NCBI GenBank assembly: GCA_002410935.1
Contig: DHPM01000005.1
Coordinates: 1-64,000 of the forward strand
Length of the DNA: 64,000 bases
Source: Caryophanales bacterium UBA5364
Lineage (GTDB): Bacteria; Bacillota_I; Bacilli_A; RF39; UBA660
Direction: 5' to 3'
The notes under the pieces were generated by a model. It did not search any database. It saw nothing but the letters and a program-made list of their open reading frames with translations, and was not told the origin of the DNA. Positions 1 through 10,182 of this stretch are shown here, piece by piece. Position 1 is the first letter of the stretch; the number at the start of each line of letters is the position of its first letter. The translations under genes and the position numbers were made by a program.

Positions 1-2274
1 ATTGATTATTCATTACAATTATACGATAAACAATTCTTTGATTGGTACCAAGGACAAATGGTCCAAGCTAGTAAGAAAGAAGATATTAGTCTTCCAACAA
101 CTGTCGGTGAAAAGGTAACCATCGATTTAGATGTTCTAATGAGTAAAGGTTTAGTTGATGAATTAAGGCTTCCTTTAGAATTGGGAAATAGATGTGTTGG
201 TTATGTTGAAGTAGAAAAAACAAGTGACAATTATGAATATAATGCTTATGTCGATTGCTTACAAGGAGCAAGTACATTTGCCAGTCATTATGTAAGTTAT
301 GGTGGTAAATATATTGATGAGTTTAATGATGTGAAGGAAACTAGTGATGGCGGATATATTGCTGTTGGAAGAAGCAATTCTACTATAATAACAAAATACG
401 GTATTGGTAATAATGGAAATTATGATGGGATAATTGTGAAATTCGATCATCAAGGTAATGTCGAATGGGGACGTAACTTTGGGGGAAGTAATAGTGAACA
501 ATTTAATAGTGTTGTTGAAACTAATGATGGTTATGTTACCGTTGGATATACCTCAAGTGATGATGGAGATATTGAAAATTACCGAGGCGGTCAATCAGAT
601 GCGTTAATTGTAAAATATAGTAAGACAGGTAATGTTTTGTATAAAAAAAGTTATGGAACTGCAGGAAGTGGTAGTGAAATATTTACAAGTTTAGTTAATG
701 ACAATAATAAGTTAATAGCTACTGGTAATATTTTAATAAATTATACAGGAGATTTAGAAAACTTTTTAAACCCAAAAGGATATAAGAGTAGAGCAGCAGT
801 AAATGTTGTATTTGATGAACAATTAAATGTTGTTAATACAAGCTATTTTGGTGGAACGAGTGAAGAAAACTTCTTAGATGTTTTAATCGATAGTAATGGA
901 AATTATATAAATGTAGGTCGCTTTGCTTCAAACAATATAGATGTTACAGAATTTGATTGTCCTGGAGAAGGATTGAAAAACCAATGTGGGATTATTGTAA
1001 AATATGATAGTGAGTTTAATGTACTTGGTAAAATGAGTTTCAATGGAAGTGATATAAACGGGTTTGAACAAGTTATAGAAGTCAGTGATGGATATATTGC
1101 AGTGGGTTCAGCCAGAGCATCAGATTTAGATATGGAAGGTCTTAGTAAAGCAAGCAATGGATATTATGATGCTATCATTGTGAAATACGATAAAAACCTA
1201 GAAAATATATTATGGAAAAAGTCATTTGGTGGAACTGAAGATGATATTTTTACTTCTATAGTAGCTGCTAATAGTACTGAAGTAATAGTAGTAGGATACA
1301 GTAAATCTAGCGATATGGATATGAGTGGAATTGCTTTATCTAATGATGGTTATAAAAACTCTATTTTAGTTAAATACAACATTAATAATGGTTCTTTAAT
1401 TAGTAAGAAAGTATTTGGTGGAAACAATAGTGATAGTTTTTATTCAATTATTAAAGATACTGAAGACACATATATAATTGCTGGCGGTACTTTCTCTAAT
1501 GATATAAATTTAAAGAATTTTAATAAGGGACATAGTGATGCCATCTTAGTATCATATGATTTAAATTTAAACTTTTCTAAGAACTTTCAAGAGCCAGTTG
1601 TTTTAATTGATAAATTAAAAACAATTAATCCTACTTATGGAACTAAGGTTAATTTAAAATATGATAATATCTATACCAGTAATGATCCAACAAATGATTT
1701 AGGCAATTGGTGTAGTTTAGATGAACCATATTTAGATGCAAATTCAAGTAATTATTATTATACTCATTGCTTAAAATCATTTAACGATGATGATAGTAAA
1801 GTATTGGTAGATTTAGAAGTTAGTAGAGGATTAAAAATCCATGCGGGTGAATATGAATATGTTTTAAGTAAACTTTCTGAAAAGTCTACAAATTGGCATC
1901 AGCTAATGTTTAATTGTTCTGGATATACATCTGGATTAGAATATAGTAATTTAAAATTAAAATTTAAGGATGGATATATAGGCAGTATCAATTCAGCAAT
2001 CGCTGCTGGATATATTGAACCTTTAGTTAGTGTTACTTCATGGTCAAGATATAACATTGCTTCATATCTTTTCCCAAATGTAATGGGAATAATTGAAGAA
2101 GGTGGTAGTACTGGACAATCTTCATCTACTTCTAGACTGATAATAAATGTTAAAATAAAAAAATCAGCATTAGCGAGTGTTTATGTTACGACTAATAAAG
2201 ATTCTCTAGGATATGATGGATTTTGGGTTCAAGAACTACGTAACTTTGATATGTCAATTACCCCAACTGAATAA
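1..2274 (+). CDS. Pilin-propeller surface protein, copy 1 (5' part outside window)
   Basis: The frame is open from base 1. By alignment with its neighbours, about 110 N-terminal residues, including the prepilin leader, lie before the window, so the ATG at 58 is internal. What remains is the end of the pilin-like region, seven propeller-type repeats and the C-terminal domain. Repeats 3-4 are of the kind shared with copy 4, with NNKL and DEQLN motifs and two extra cysteines in repeat 4. The C-terminal domain is of the SNDP/SNYYY class also seen in copies 3, 7 and 9. It ends with the family tail RNFDMSIT. A strong hairpin follows. The adhesin or tip role is inferred from architecture. Confidence 0.9.
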   Translation: MDYSLQLYDKQFFDWYQGQMVQASKKEDISLPTTVGEKVTIDLDVLMSKGLVDELRLPLELGNRCVGYVEVEKTSDNYEYNAYVDCLQGASTFASHYVSYGGKYIDEFNDVKETSDGGYIAVGRSNSTIITKYGIGNNGNYDGIIVKFDHQGNVEWGRNFGGSNSEQFNSVVETNDGYVTVGYTSSDDGDIENYRGGQSDALIVKYSKTGNVLYKKSYGTAGSGSEIFTSLVNDNNKLIATGNILINYTGDLENFLNPKGYKSRAAVNVVFDEQLNVVNTSYFGGTSEENFLDVLIDSNGNYINVGRFASNNIDVTEFDCPGEGLKNQCGIIVKYDSEFNVLGKMSFNGSDINGFEQVIEVSDGYIAVGSARASDLDMEGLSKASNGYYDAIIVKYDKNLENILWKKSFGGTEDDIFTSIVAANSTEVIVVGYSKSSDMDMSGIALSNDGYKNSILVKYNINNGSLISKKVFGGNNSDSFYSIIKDTEDTYIIAGGTFSNDINLKNFNKGHSDAILVSYDLNLNFSKNFQEPVVLIDKLKTINPTYGTKVNLKYDNIYTSNDPTNDLGNWCSLDEPYLDANSSNYYYTHCLKSFNDDDSKVLVDLEVSRGLKIHAGEYEYVLSKLSEKSTNWHQLMFNCSGYTSGLEYSNLKLKFKDGYIGSINSAIAAGYIEPLVSVTSWSRYNIASYLFPNVMGIIEEGGSTGQSSSTSRLIINVKIKKSALASVYVTTNKDSLGYDGFWVQELRNFDMSITPTE

Positions 2275-2284
2275 TAATGCTGTA

Positions 2285-2316
2285 AAAGACTCTACTATTT
2301 TACAGTAGAGCCTTTT
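2285..2316 (+). terminator. Intrinsic terminator after array copy 1
   Basis: A stem of about ten pairs (one mismatch) encloses a nine-base loop and ends in TTTT. An alternative 8-bp hairpin, 2280-2287 with 2298-2305, overlaps it and cannot form at the same time. Almost the same sequence follows copy 7. I see no convincing promoter between here and copy 2. Confidence 0.75.
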
Positions 2317-2378
2317 GGTTTAAATAGAAATGGAATAATGTAACCATAAAATGGAAAGATATATATAGGAGTGATTTA

Positions 2379-4961
2379 ATGAAGAAAAAAGGATTTACAT
2401 TAATAGAATTATTAGCTGTAATTGTTATACTAGCGATTATTGCTATAATCTCAATGCCCATTATTACCGATTTAATTAATAAATCAAGATATGGTGCTTT
2501 TGGAGTGACAAAGAAGAATATTGAACATGCAGCAGAACTATATTATGCAAAGAATGCTGATGATGTATTATGGGAAGATGATATTAGTTATGTCACCATT
2601 GGTACTTTAAAGAGTAAAAAGTTCTTAAGAAATAGTGTTATTAATACATTGGATAGTACCAGTATTAGTGATGATACTAAAGTCTTACTTTATCGTAAAG
2701 GAAGAAAAATAGATTACTCACTACAACTTTATGACGAACAATTTTTTGATTGGTATCAAGGGCAAATGGTACAAGCAAGCAAATCAGAAGATATTACACT
2801 TCCAACTACTGTTGGAGATAAAATAACTGTTGATTTAGCAACACTAATGGGAAAAGGTTTAGTTGATGAATTAAGACTACCTTTAGAATTAGGTAACAGA
2901 TGTGTAGGTTATGTTGAAATAGAGAAAACGACTGATAACTATGAATACAATGCTTATGTCGATTGTCTTCAAGGAGCAAGTACATTTGCAAGTCATTATT
3001 TAACTTTTGGTGGTAAATATAATGATAGTTTTAATGACATTAAAGAAACAAGCGATGGCGGATATATCGCTGTTGGTAATAGTAATTCGGAATATATTGG
3101 AGAACTTAATTTGTATGGTCAAGATGACGCTATAATTACTAAATTCAATAATAGTGGAGTTGTTGAATGGAGTCATAATTTTGGTGGAAGTGGTCCAGAT
3201 CGTTTTGAAAAGGTAATTGAAACAACTGACGGTTATATTGCTGTTGGTAGAACTGAATCTAGTGATCATGATTTAGATGGTATGTATATCGGTGGAGATA
3301 ATGATGCCCTTATTACTAAATATGATTTTAATGGCAATCTTGTTTTCAAAAAGACATATGGAACTACTGGTACTAATGGTGGGGAAGTATTCAACGATAT
3401 AATTAAAGTAAATGATGGGTATGTCTTAATTGGAAGTGTAAATATTAATAAACGTGATGGCGATTTATTAAATGTTACTATTCCTGGTAGTAGAAGTGCC
3501 GGAATAATTATTAAAATGAATAATGACTTTGAAACAGTTTGGCGTAGCTTTTTTGCAGCTACTTATTATGAATACTTTTATTCATTTAAGAAAACATCTG
3601 ATAATGGATATATAGTAGTAGGAGCTTCTAGTTCTAATAATTATGATATGGAAGGTATTGGATGGACAGGAATCAGAAATAATGAAGCGATCATTTTAAA
3701 ATATGATGCTACAGGTAATTTACAATATAAAAATGGTTTTGGTGGTTCTGCCAATGATTCATTTAGAGATGTGGTTGAAGTAACTGATGGTTATGTTGCA
3801 GTCGGTTATGGTACATCGATTGATGATGATATGGAAGGATTAAATAATGGTGAACATGGTATTAATGAAGCTATTATTGTTAAATATGATAAAAATTTAA
3901 ATCTTATTTGGAAAAAGAGTTTAGGTGGAACTAATAATGATGGATATGAAAGTATTTATAAGCAAGATGATAATAGCCTAATTGTCGTAGGTTTTACTCA
4001 ATCCAATGATTATGATTTGAGTGATAATAATTTATCGACTAACGGATATAATAGTGGACTTATTGTAAAATACAATGGTTTAGGTGACCTAGTTACTAAA
4101 AAATATTTTGGTGGAACAAGCAGTGAATTCTTTAACACCATTATTAAAACAAGTGATAATGAGTTAATTGTGTCTGGTAATTCATATTCAAATGATAAAC
4201 ATCTACAAAAATTTAATAAAGGTAATAGTGATGCTATCTTAGTATCATACGATTTAAATTTAAATTTAATAAAAATTCTTTCTGAAAAGGTTGTTATTAT
4301 TGAAAAGATAAAACCTATTATTGCAAACTATGGAACAAGTATTAGTTCTAAATATGCAGGTATTTATACAACTAATAATCCTGAAGTTGATTTAGGTAGT
4401 TGGTGTACTAATAATGATGCTGATGAACCAGAAAATAAAAGTAACTATATATATGGTGGTTGTTTAATACCATTTAATAGTGATGATCGTAGATTATTAA
4501 CTAATATTGAGACAACATCTTATAAAAGAGTATATGCTGGTGAATATGAATATGCAATTGATAATAAACCCAATAATATATATAATTGGCATCGAATAAT
4601 TTTTTACTTTTCTGGAAGTTCTAATGATGTTGAATTATCAAATCTAAAGTTAAAGTTTGAAGATGGATATATTGGAAGTATTAGTGAAGCTGTTACTAAT
4701 AATTATATTGAGCCATTAGTGGCAGTATCTAATAGTATGACAGACCGAATAACTGGTTTTATGCCTACTATAATGGATATTATTAATCCTGCTGGTACAA
4801 CAGGAATGGGTAATTATCCAACTCTAAATATTAACTTAAAACCTAAAAAATCAAGATTAGTTAGTGTTTTTGTTACTTCTAGTAAAGATTCAATAAATAA
4901 TGATGGTATGGCTGTCTATGAATTACGAAATTTTGATATGTCAATAACTCCAACAGAATAG
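2379..4961 (+). CDS. Pilin-propeller surface protein, copy 2
   Basis: This 860-residue protein begins with a class III (type IV prepilin) signal: two lysines and a glycine, then FTLIE, with the conserved glutamate at mature position 5 and a hydrophobic helix to about residue 33. A prepilin peptidase would cut before the phenylalanine. Residues 35-195 form the conserved pilin-like region (EHAAELYYAKN allele) with two cysteines in RCVGY and VDCLQG. Residues 205-635 carry seven repeats, each with a DGYIAVG-like strand, a D/N-rich loop, a DAIIVKYD strand and FGG(S/T), which suggests a seven-bladed propeller. The rest is a C-terminal domain of the NNP class with a cysteine pair. The start has the spacer AGGAGTGATTTA. 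It is the first gene of a tight run with copies 3 and 4. The function is inferred to be pilus-associated adhesion. Confidence 0.93.
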   Translation: MKKKGFTLIELLAVIVILAIIAIISMPIITDLINKSRYGAFGVTKKNIEHAAELYYAKNADDVLWEDDISYVTIGTLKSKKFLRNSVINTLDSTSISDDTKVLLYRKGRKIDYSLQLYDEQFFDWYQGQMVQASKSEDITLPTTVGDKITVDLATLMGKGLVDELRLPLELGNRCVGYVEIEKTTDNYEYNAYVDCLQGASTFASHYLTFGGKYNDSFNDIKETSDGGYIAVGNSNSEYIGELNLYGQDDAIITKFNNSGVVEWSHNFGGSGPDRFEKVIETTDGYIAVGRTESSDHDLDGMYIGGDNDALITKYDFNGNLVFKKTYGTTGTNGGEVFNDIIKVNDGYVLIGSVNINKRDGDLLNVTIPGSRSAGIIIKMNNDFETVWRSFFAATYYEYFYSFKKTSDNGYIVVGASSSNNYDMEGIGWTGIRNNEAIILKYDATGNLQYKNGFGGSANDSFRDVVEVTDGYVAVGYGTSIDDDMEGLNNGEHGINEAIIVKYDKNLNLIWKKSLGGTNNDGYESIYKQDDNSLIVVGFTQSNDYDLSDNNLSTNGYNSGLIVKYNGLGDLVTKKYFGGTSSEFFNTIIKTSDNELIVSGNSYSNDKHLQKFNKGNSDAILVSYDLNLNLIKILSEKVVIIEKIKPIIANYGTSISSKYAGIYTTNNPEVDLGSWCTNNDADEPENKSNYIYGGCLIPFNSDDRRLLTNIETTSYKRVYAGEYEYAIDNKPNNIYNWHRIIFYFSGSSNDVELSNLKLKFEDGYIGSISEAVTNNYIEPLVAVSNSMTDRITGFMPTIMDIINPAGTTGMGNYPTLNINLKPKKSRLVSVFVTSSKDSINNDGMAVYELRNFDMSITPTE

Positions 4962-4974
4962 GGGAAGTGAGCAA

Positions 4975-7566
4975 ATGAAGAAACAAGGGTTTACCTTAAT
5001 TGAACTATTAGCTGTAATCGTTATACTAGCGATTATTGCTATTATTTCAGTCCCAATTATTACTGATTTAATTAATAAATCAAGATATGGTGCTTTTGGG
5101 GTTACAAAGAAAAATGTTGAACATGCAGCGGAATTATATTATGCTAAAAACGCTGATGATGTATTTTGGGAAAATGATATTAGTTACGTCACAATTGGTA
5201 CTTTAAAGAGTAAAAAATTCTTAAGTAACAATGTCATTAATACTTTAGATAGCACTAGTATTAATGATGATACTAAAGTACTACTTTATCGTAAAGGTCG
5301 AAAAGTTGATTATTCACTCCAGCTATACGATAAACAGTTCTTCGATTGGTATCAAGGACAAATGGTACAAGCAAGTAAAAAGGAAGATATTGCTCTTCCA
5401 AATACGGTTGGTGAAACCGTAAGTATTGATTTAGAAGTTCTCATAGATAAAGGATTAGTTGATGAACTAAGACTCCCTCTAGAACTAGAAAATAGATGTG
5501 TTGGATATGTTGAAATAGAGAAAACAACTGATAATTATGAATACAATGCTTATGTCGATTGTCTACAAGGAGCAAGTACATTTGCCAGTCACTATGTAAG
5601 TTATGGTGGTAAATACTTAGATGAATTTTATGATGTAAAAGAAACTAGTGATGGCGGATATATCGCAGTTGGAAGAAGTAATTCTGAAGTTATTACTAAA
5701 TATGGAACTGGTAATAATGGTATGTACGATGCGATTATCGTTAAATTTGATGCAAGTGGTAATGTTGTATGGAGCGATAATTTCGGTGGAAGTGATAATG
5801 AAATATTTAGAGCTGTTGTCGAAACAATTGATGGATATATTGCTGTTGGATCTAACTCTAGTGATGATGGTGATATAACTGACTATAAAGGTGGAACTAG
5901 TGATGGTTTAATCGTTAAATATAACAAACAAGGACAAGTAGTAAAACATCGAAGTTTTGGAACAAGTAATAGTTATGAACACTTTATGGGAATTGATGTA
6001 TCAGGTTCTTCAGTTATTGTTTTTGCTAGAATTGGTACTAAAAATGATGGTGATATGTTAGATGTTGAAGGATTAGTTCGTGGTCTAGAAGGGGTTGTTA
6101 TTAAATTCAATTTAGATTTAGGTGTAGATTCATTAGAATTTTTCACAGGTTATAATAATGAAGAATTTAATAATGGTATTATTACTAGTGATTCTAATTA
6201 TTTAGTAACGGGGTTTTCAACTTCAAAAGATTATGATATGGAAGGTATAGGATATACAACAGAAAAGTTTCAAGAAGAGGGTATAATTGTTAAAATGAGT
6301 AATACTGGTGAAATACTTGCTAAAAATTCTATAAGAGGTAGTAATCAAGATTACTTATATGATGTGGTTGAGGTAACTGACGGATATATTGCGGTTGGAT
6401 ATAGTAAATCATCCGATCAAGATATGGTCGGACTAAGTAAAGCTAATAATGGTTATCATGATGCTATTATTGTTAAGTATGATAAAAGTTTAGAAAACAT
6501 AATATGGAAAAAAAGCTTTGGTGGAAGCAATGATGATGGATTTTATTCTGTAGAAAAAGTAAATGATAACGAAATATATGCTGTTGGATACAGTAAATCA
6601 AGTGATATGGATATGAACGGGATTGCAAAATCAAGTGATGGCTATAGTAATGCTATCATCATCAAGTATAATATTAATAACGGTAATGTTGTTTCTAAAA
6701 AATCATTTGGTGGAACAAATAGTGAAATATTTAGTAGTGTAATTAAAACTACTGATAATGAATTTATCATTGCTGGCAGTAGTTACTCTAATAACCTTGA
6801 ATTAAAAAACTTTAATAAAGGTCATCAAGATGCAGTATTAGTAGGATATGATAGTAACTTAAATTTAATTAAAACATTTCAAGAACCAGTTGTTATTATT
6901 GATAAAATAAAACCAATTATTGCAAACTATGGAACAAATATAAGTTTAAAATATGATCATATATATACCAGTAATGATCCAACTAAAGACTTATTAGGAT
7001 GGTGCAATAGTAATCCTCCATATCTTACTGGAAACACAAGTAATTACTATTATGGAACTTGTTTGAAACCCTTTAATGTAGATGATCAAAAATTATTAAC
7101 AGCTTTAGAATTAGGATATGGTGCTAAAATGTATGCTGGTGAATATGAATATTCTGTAATAAATCAACAAACTAACATGTATAATTGGCACTTATTAAAG
7201 GTATATAATTCTTATGGAACAAGTAATTTAGAATTATCTAATTTAAAATTAAAATTTAGTGATGGATATGTAGGATACATTACAGCAGCTATAGATAATG
7301 GTTACATTGAGCCATTAGTCGTAGTAAATTCTTATGTAGCTGAATCATATACTTATGCATTATATCCTACTGTAATCGATATAATAAATGAAAATGGTCG
7401 AACTGGGGTAGCAACTTTACCATCATTGTACTTAACCTTTAAACCTAAGAAATCTAGATTAGTTTCAATTTATCTAACAAGTTCAAAAGATTATACTAAT
7501 TTATGGGATGGCTTATCAATATATGAATTACGAAATTTTGATATGTCAATAACTCCAACAGAATAG
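4975..7566 (+). CDS. Pilin-propeller surface protein, copy 3
   Basis: The product has 863 residues. Landmarks: leader cut after Gly5, Glu10, cysteines 175 and 196, repeats at about 206-262, 266-317, 323-382, 383-445, 450-504, 511-565 and 573-632, and a second cysteine pair at 677 and 696. The pilin region carries the EHAAELYY allele, but the C-terminal domain is of the SNDP/SNYYY class, a combination that differs from copy 2. Repeat 3 has an LVR motif as in copies 7 and 9. Only 13 bases separate it from copy 2, with no room for a promoter, so it is co-transcribed. About 110 bases at 5273-5380 are identical to copy 4 at 7876-7983. Confidence 0.93.
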   Translation: MKKQGFTLIELLAVIVILAIIAIISVPIITDLINKSRYGAFGVTKKNVEHAAELYYAKNADDVFWENDISYVTIGTLKSKKFLSNNVINTLDSTSINDDTKVLLYRKGRKVDYSLQLYDKQFFDWYQGQMVQASKKEDIALPNTVGETVSIDLEVLIDKGLVDELRLPLELENRCVGYVEIEKTTDNYEYNAYVDCLQGASTFASHYVSYGGKYLDEFYDVKETSDGGYIAVGRSNSEVITKYGTGNNGMYDAIIVKFDASGNVVWSDNFGGSDNEIFRAVVETIDGYIAVGSNSSDDGDITDYKGGTSDGLIVKYNKQGQVVKHRSFGTSNSYEHFMGIDVSGSSVIVFARIGTKNDGDMLDVEGLVRGLEGVVIKFNLDLGVDSLEFFTGYNNEEFNNGIITSDSNYLVTGFSTSKDYDMEGIGYTTEKFQEEGIIVKMSNTGEILAKNSIRGSNQDYLYDVVEVTDGYIAVGYSKSSDQDMVGLSKANNGYHDAIIVKYDKSLENIIWKKSFGGSNDDGFYSVEKVNDNEIYAVGYSKSSDMDMNGIAKSSDGYSNAIIIKYNINNGNVVSKKSFGGTNSEIFSSVIKTTDNEFIIAGSSYSNNLELKNFNKGHQDAVLVGYDSNLNLIKTFQEPVVIIDKIKPIIANYGTNISLKYDHIYTSNDPTKDLLGWCNSNPPYLTGNTSNYYYGTCLKPFNVDDQKLLTALELGYGAKMYAGEYEYSVINQQTNMYNWHLLKVYNSYGTSNLELSNLKLKFSDGYVGYITAAIDNGYIEPLVVVNSYVAESYTYALYPTVIDIINENGRTGVATLPSLYLTFKPKKSRLVSIYLTSSKDYTNLWDGLSIYELRNFDMSITPTE

Positions 7567-7579
7567 GGGAAGTGAGCAA

Positions 7580-10165
7580 ATGAAGAAGCAAGGGTTTACC
7601 TTAATTGAACTATTAGCTGTAATCGTTATATTAGCGATTATTGCTATTATTTCAGTACCAATCATCACTGACTTAATTAATAAATCAAGATATGGCGCTT
7701 TTGGTGTGACAAAAAAGAATATTGAACATGCAGCAGAATTATATCACGCAAGGAATGCAGATGATTTAGTCTGGGAAGAAGATATTAGTTACGTTACTAT
7801 TGGTACATTAAAGAGTAAGAAGTTCTTAAGTAACAATGTTGTTAATACACTTGATAGCACTAGTATTAATGATGATACTAAAGTACTACTTTATCGTAAA
7901 GGTCGAAAAGTTGATTATTCACTCCAGCTATACGATAAACAGTTCTTCGATTGGTATCAAGGACAAATGGTACAAGCAAGTAAAGCAGGAGACATTACGC
8001 TTCCAACCAATGTTGGAGATAAAGTAACTGTTGATTTAGATACTTTAATGGGTAAAGGTTTAGTTGATGAATTAAGATTACCTTTAGAATTAGGTAACAG
8101 ATGTGTAGGTTATGTTGAAATAGAGAAAACGACTGATAACCTTGAATACAATGCTTATGTCGATTGTCTTCAAGGAGCAAGTACTTTCGCCAGTCACTAT
8201 GTAAGTTATGGTGGTAAATACTTAGATGAATTTCGTGATGTTAAAGAAACTAGTGATGGTGGATTCATCGCCGTTGGAAGAAGTAATTCTGAGGTAATAA
8301 CTAAATATGGTACTGGTAACAATGGTGGCTTTGATGCTATTATGGTTAAATTTAAAAGTGATGGAACGGTTGAATGGAGTCGTAACTTTGGTGGAAGTAA
8401 AGAAGATTATTTTAATTCTGTTGTTGAAGTAGCAGATGGTTATGTAGCTGTTGGTACTACTTATAGTAATGATGGAGATATTACTGATTTTAAAGGATCA
8501 CCGAGTGATGCTTTAATTGTTAAATATGATAAAGCTGGAAACGTTAAATATAAAAAGAGTTTAGGTTCTTCTAATAATAACTTTGAAGTTTTTAATAAAA
8601 TTATCGAAGAAAATAATAAGTTAGTAATTGTTGGATATATTCTTACATCAATAAATGATGGCGATATTCCTTCTTTAAATAGACCGGCCACTCCTGGTAG
8701 TTTAGATGCTGTTATTTTAATATATGATCAAGAATTTAATTTATTGGATAATCATATTTTTAGTGGAGCATCAGCTGATACATATCGAAGCGTGTTATAT
8801 TCTAGTGATGGATCTTATATAACTGTTGGGGAATCAGCATCAACTAATGGTGATATGGCTTCTTCAACTTGTCCATCAGGATTTAATTATGCTGGAATAA
8901 TTGTAAAGTATAATAGTAGTTTCGAAGTAAACACAATGAAAACCTTTTGTGGAGTTGGACACACTTATCTATACGATATCATAGAAGTAAGTGATGGCTA
9001 TATTGTAGTTGGGAATAGTGCCGCTAATGATGGTGATATGGCTGATTTAAGTAAAGTTAGTAATGGCTATACGGATGCTATTATACTTAAATATGATAAG
9101 TTATTACAAAACCTAATGTGGAAGAAATCATTTGGTGGAAGTGATGCTGATACTTTTTATGATATTGAAAAAATATCTAATGATGAAGTAATGGTTGTTG
9201 GTTATAGTAAATCAAGTGATTTTGATATGAATGGAATATCAAGAACCTCAGATGGATATAGTGATGCTATCGCAATCAAATATAATACTAGCAATGGTAA
9301 TATTACTCAAAAAAGAGTATTTGGTGGAACTAATAGTGAACAATATAATATGGTAATTAAGACAAGTGAAAATAATTATGTAGTGGCTGGTACAACTTAT
9401 TCTAACGATCTTAATTTAAAGAATTTTAATAAAGGTCATAGTGATGCCATTTTAGTAAGTTATGATAAAAACTTTAACTTACTAAAAAAGTTCCAAGAAC
9501 CAGTTATTTTAATTGATAAATTAAAAACTATTGTTCCTACTTATGGATCTAGTATTAGTTTAAAATACGATAATGTCTATACAACCAATGATCCATCTAA
9601 AGATTTAAAAAGTTGGTGTAGTTCATTTGATACATATGGGAATAATAACTATCCATTTGTTGAATGTTTAAGACCATTTAATAATGATGATAAAAAACTT
9701 CTAACCAATATTGAAAAGGTTGGAAATGTTAAACAAGTATTCGCTGGTGAAAGAGAATATCTAATTGATAAAGATCCTAAAAACAATAATAATTGGTATC
9801 AATTATTCTTTAGATTATATAATAGTGGATATATTACTATTAGTAATTTCAAATTAAAGTTTGCTGATGGTTATACTGGAAGCATCGAACAAAGTGTTAA
9901 TGATGGTTATATAGAACCATTAGTTACTATAGCTAATTCATTATATCCATCGCCTGCGCATTATCCAAATCCATTAGATATTATTAAAACAGGTGGTGTT
10001 TTAGAAAATTCTAGTTATCCGGTATTTCTAATAAATATTAAACCTAAAAGTAAAAAACTTCAAAGTTTAATCTTTACTACGAATAAGGATATAACTGGTA
10101 GTCAAGGTGGTATGGCCGTCTATGAACTCCGTAATTTTGATATGTCAGTAACAGTAACTGAATAA
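7580..10165 (+). CDS. Pilin-propeller surface protein, copy 4 (mosaic)
   Basis: This is an 861-residue family member. Its pilin region has a hybrid allele (EHAAELY followed by HARNADDLVW). At DNA level it matches copy 3 up to about 7983, then follows copy 2 to about 8180, then looks like copy 3 again. Repeats 3-4 resemble copy 1 and contain extra cysteines (STCPSG and TFCGVG). The C-terminal domain (TNDPSKDL) is intermediate between the two main classes. The tail ends in SVTVTE, not SITPTE. It is joined to copy 3 by the same 13-base gap found between copies 2 and 3, and a strong hairpin follows it. It is the clearest recombinant in the array. Confidence 0.93.
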   Translation: MKKQGFTLIELLAVIVILAIIAIISVPIITDLINKSRYGAFGVTKKNIEHAAELYHARNADDLVWEEDISYVTIGTLKSKKFLSNNVVNTLDSTSINDDTKVLLYRKGRKVDYSLQLYDKQFFDWYQGQMVQASKAGDITLPTNVGDKVTVDLDTLMGKGLVDELRLPLELGNRCVGYVEIEKTTDNLEYNAYVDCLQGASTFASHYVSYGGKYLDEFRDVKETSDGGFIAVGRSNSEVITKYGTGNNGGFDAIMVKFKSDGTVEWSRNFGGSKEDYFNSVVEVADGYVAVGTTYSNDGDITDFKGSPSDALIVKYDKAGNVKYKKSLGSSNNNFEVFNKIIEENNKLVIVGYILTSINDGDIPSLNRPATPGSLDAVILIYDQEFNLLDNHIFSGASADTYRSVLYSSDGSYITVGESASTNGDMASSTCPSGFNYAGIIVKYNSSFEVNTMKTFCGVGHTYLYDIIEVSDGYIVVGNSAANDGDMADLSKVSNGYTDAIILKYDKLLQNLMWKKSFGGSDADTFYDIEKISNDEVMVVGYSKSSDFDMNGISRTSDGYSDAIAIKYNTSNGNITQKRVFGGTNSEQYNMVIKTSENNYVVAGTTYSNDLNLKNFNKGHSDAILVSYDKNFNLLKKFQEPVILIDKLKTIVPTYGSSISLKYDNVYTTNDPSKDLKSWCSSFDTYGNNNYPFVECLRPFNNDDKKLLTNIEKVGNVKQVFAGEREYLIDKDPKNNNNWYQLFFRLYNSGYITISNFKLKFADGYTGSIEQSVNDGYIEPLVTIANSLYPSPAHYPNPLDIIKTGGVLENSSYPVFLINIKPKSKKLQSLIFTTNKDITGSQGGMAVYELRNFDMSVTVTE

Positions 10166-10182
10166 TAAGTATATATAATGAG

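Noticed and set aside
259-501. Open frames on the minus strand across the array (for example 259-501, 3000-3269, 22363-22725)
   Set aside because: They are antisense shadows of conserved repeat-coding DNA, lack ribosome sites, and recur only because the plus-strand sequence recurs.
1-2274. First array gene as a pseudogene lacking its leader
   Set aside because: The frame is open from base 1 and aligns with residue about 111 of its neighbours, so the 5' end is simply outside the window.
2317-2378. SigmaA promoter in front of copy 2 (and the matching spacer of copy 8)
   Set aside because: TTTACA at 2299 has no acceptable -10 at 16-18 bases, and the A/T-rich stretches nearer the start have no -35. 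Left uncalled.
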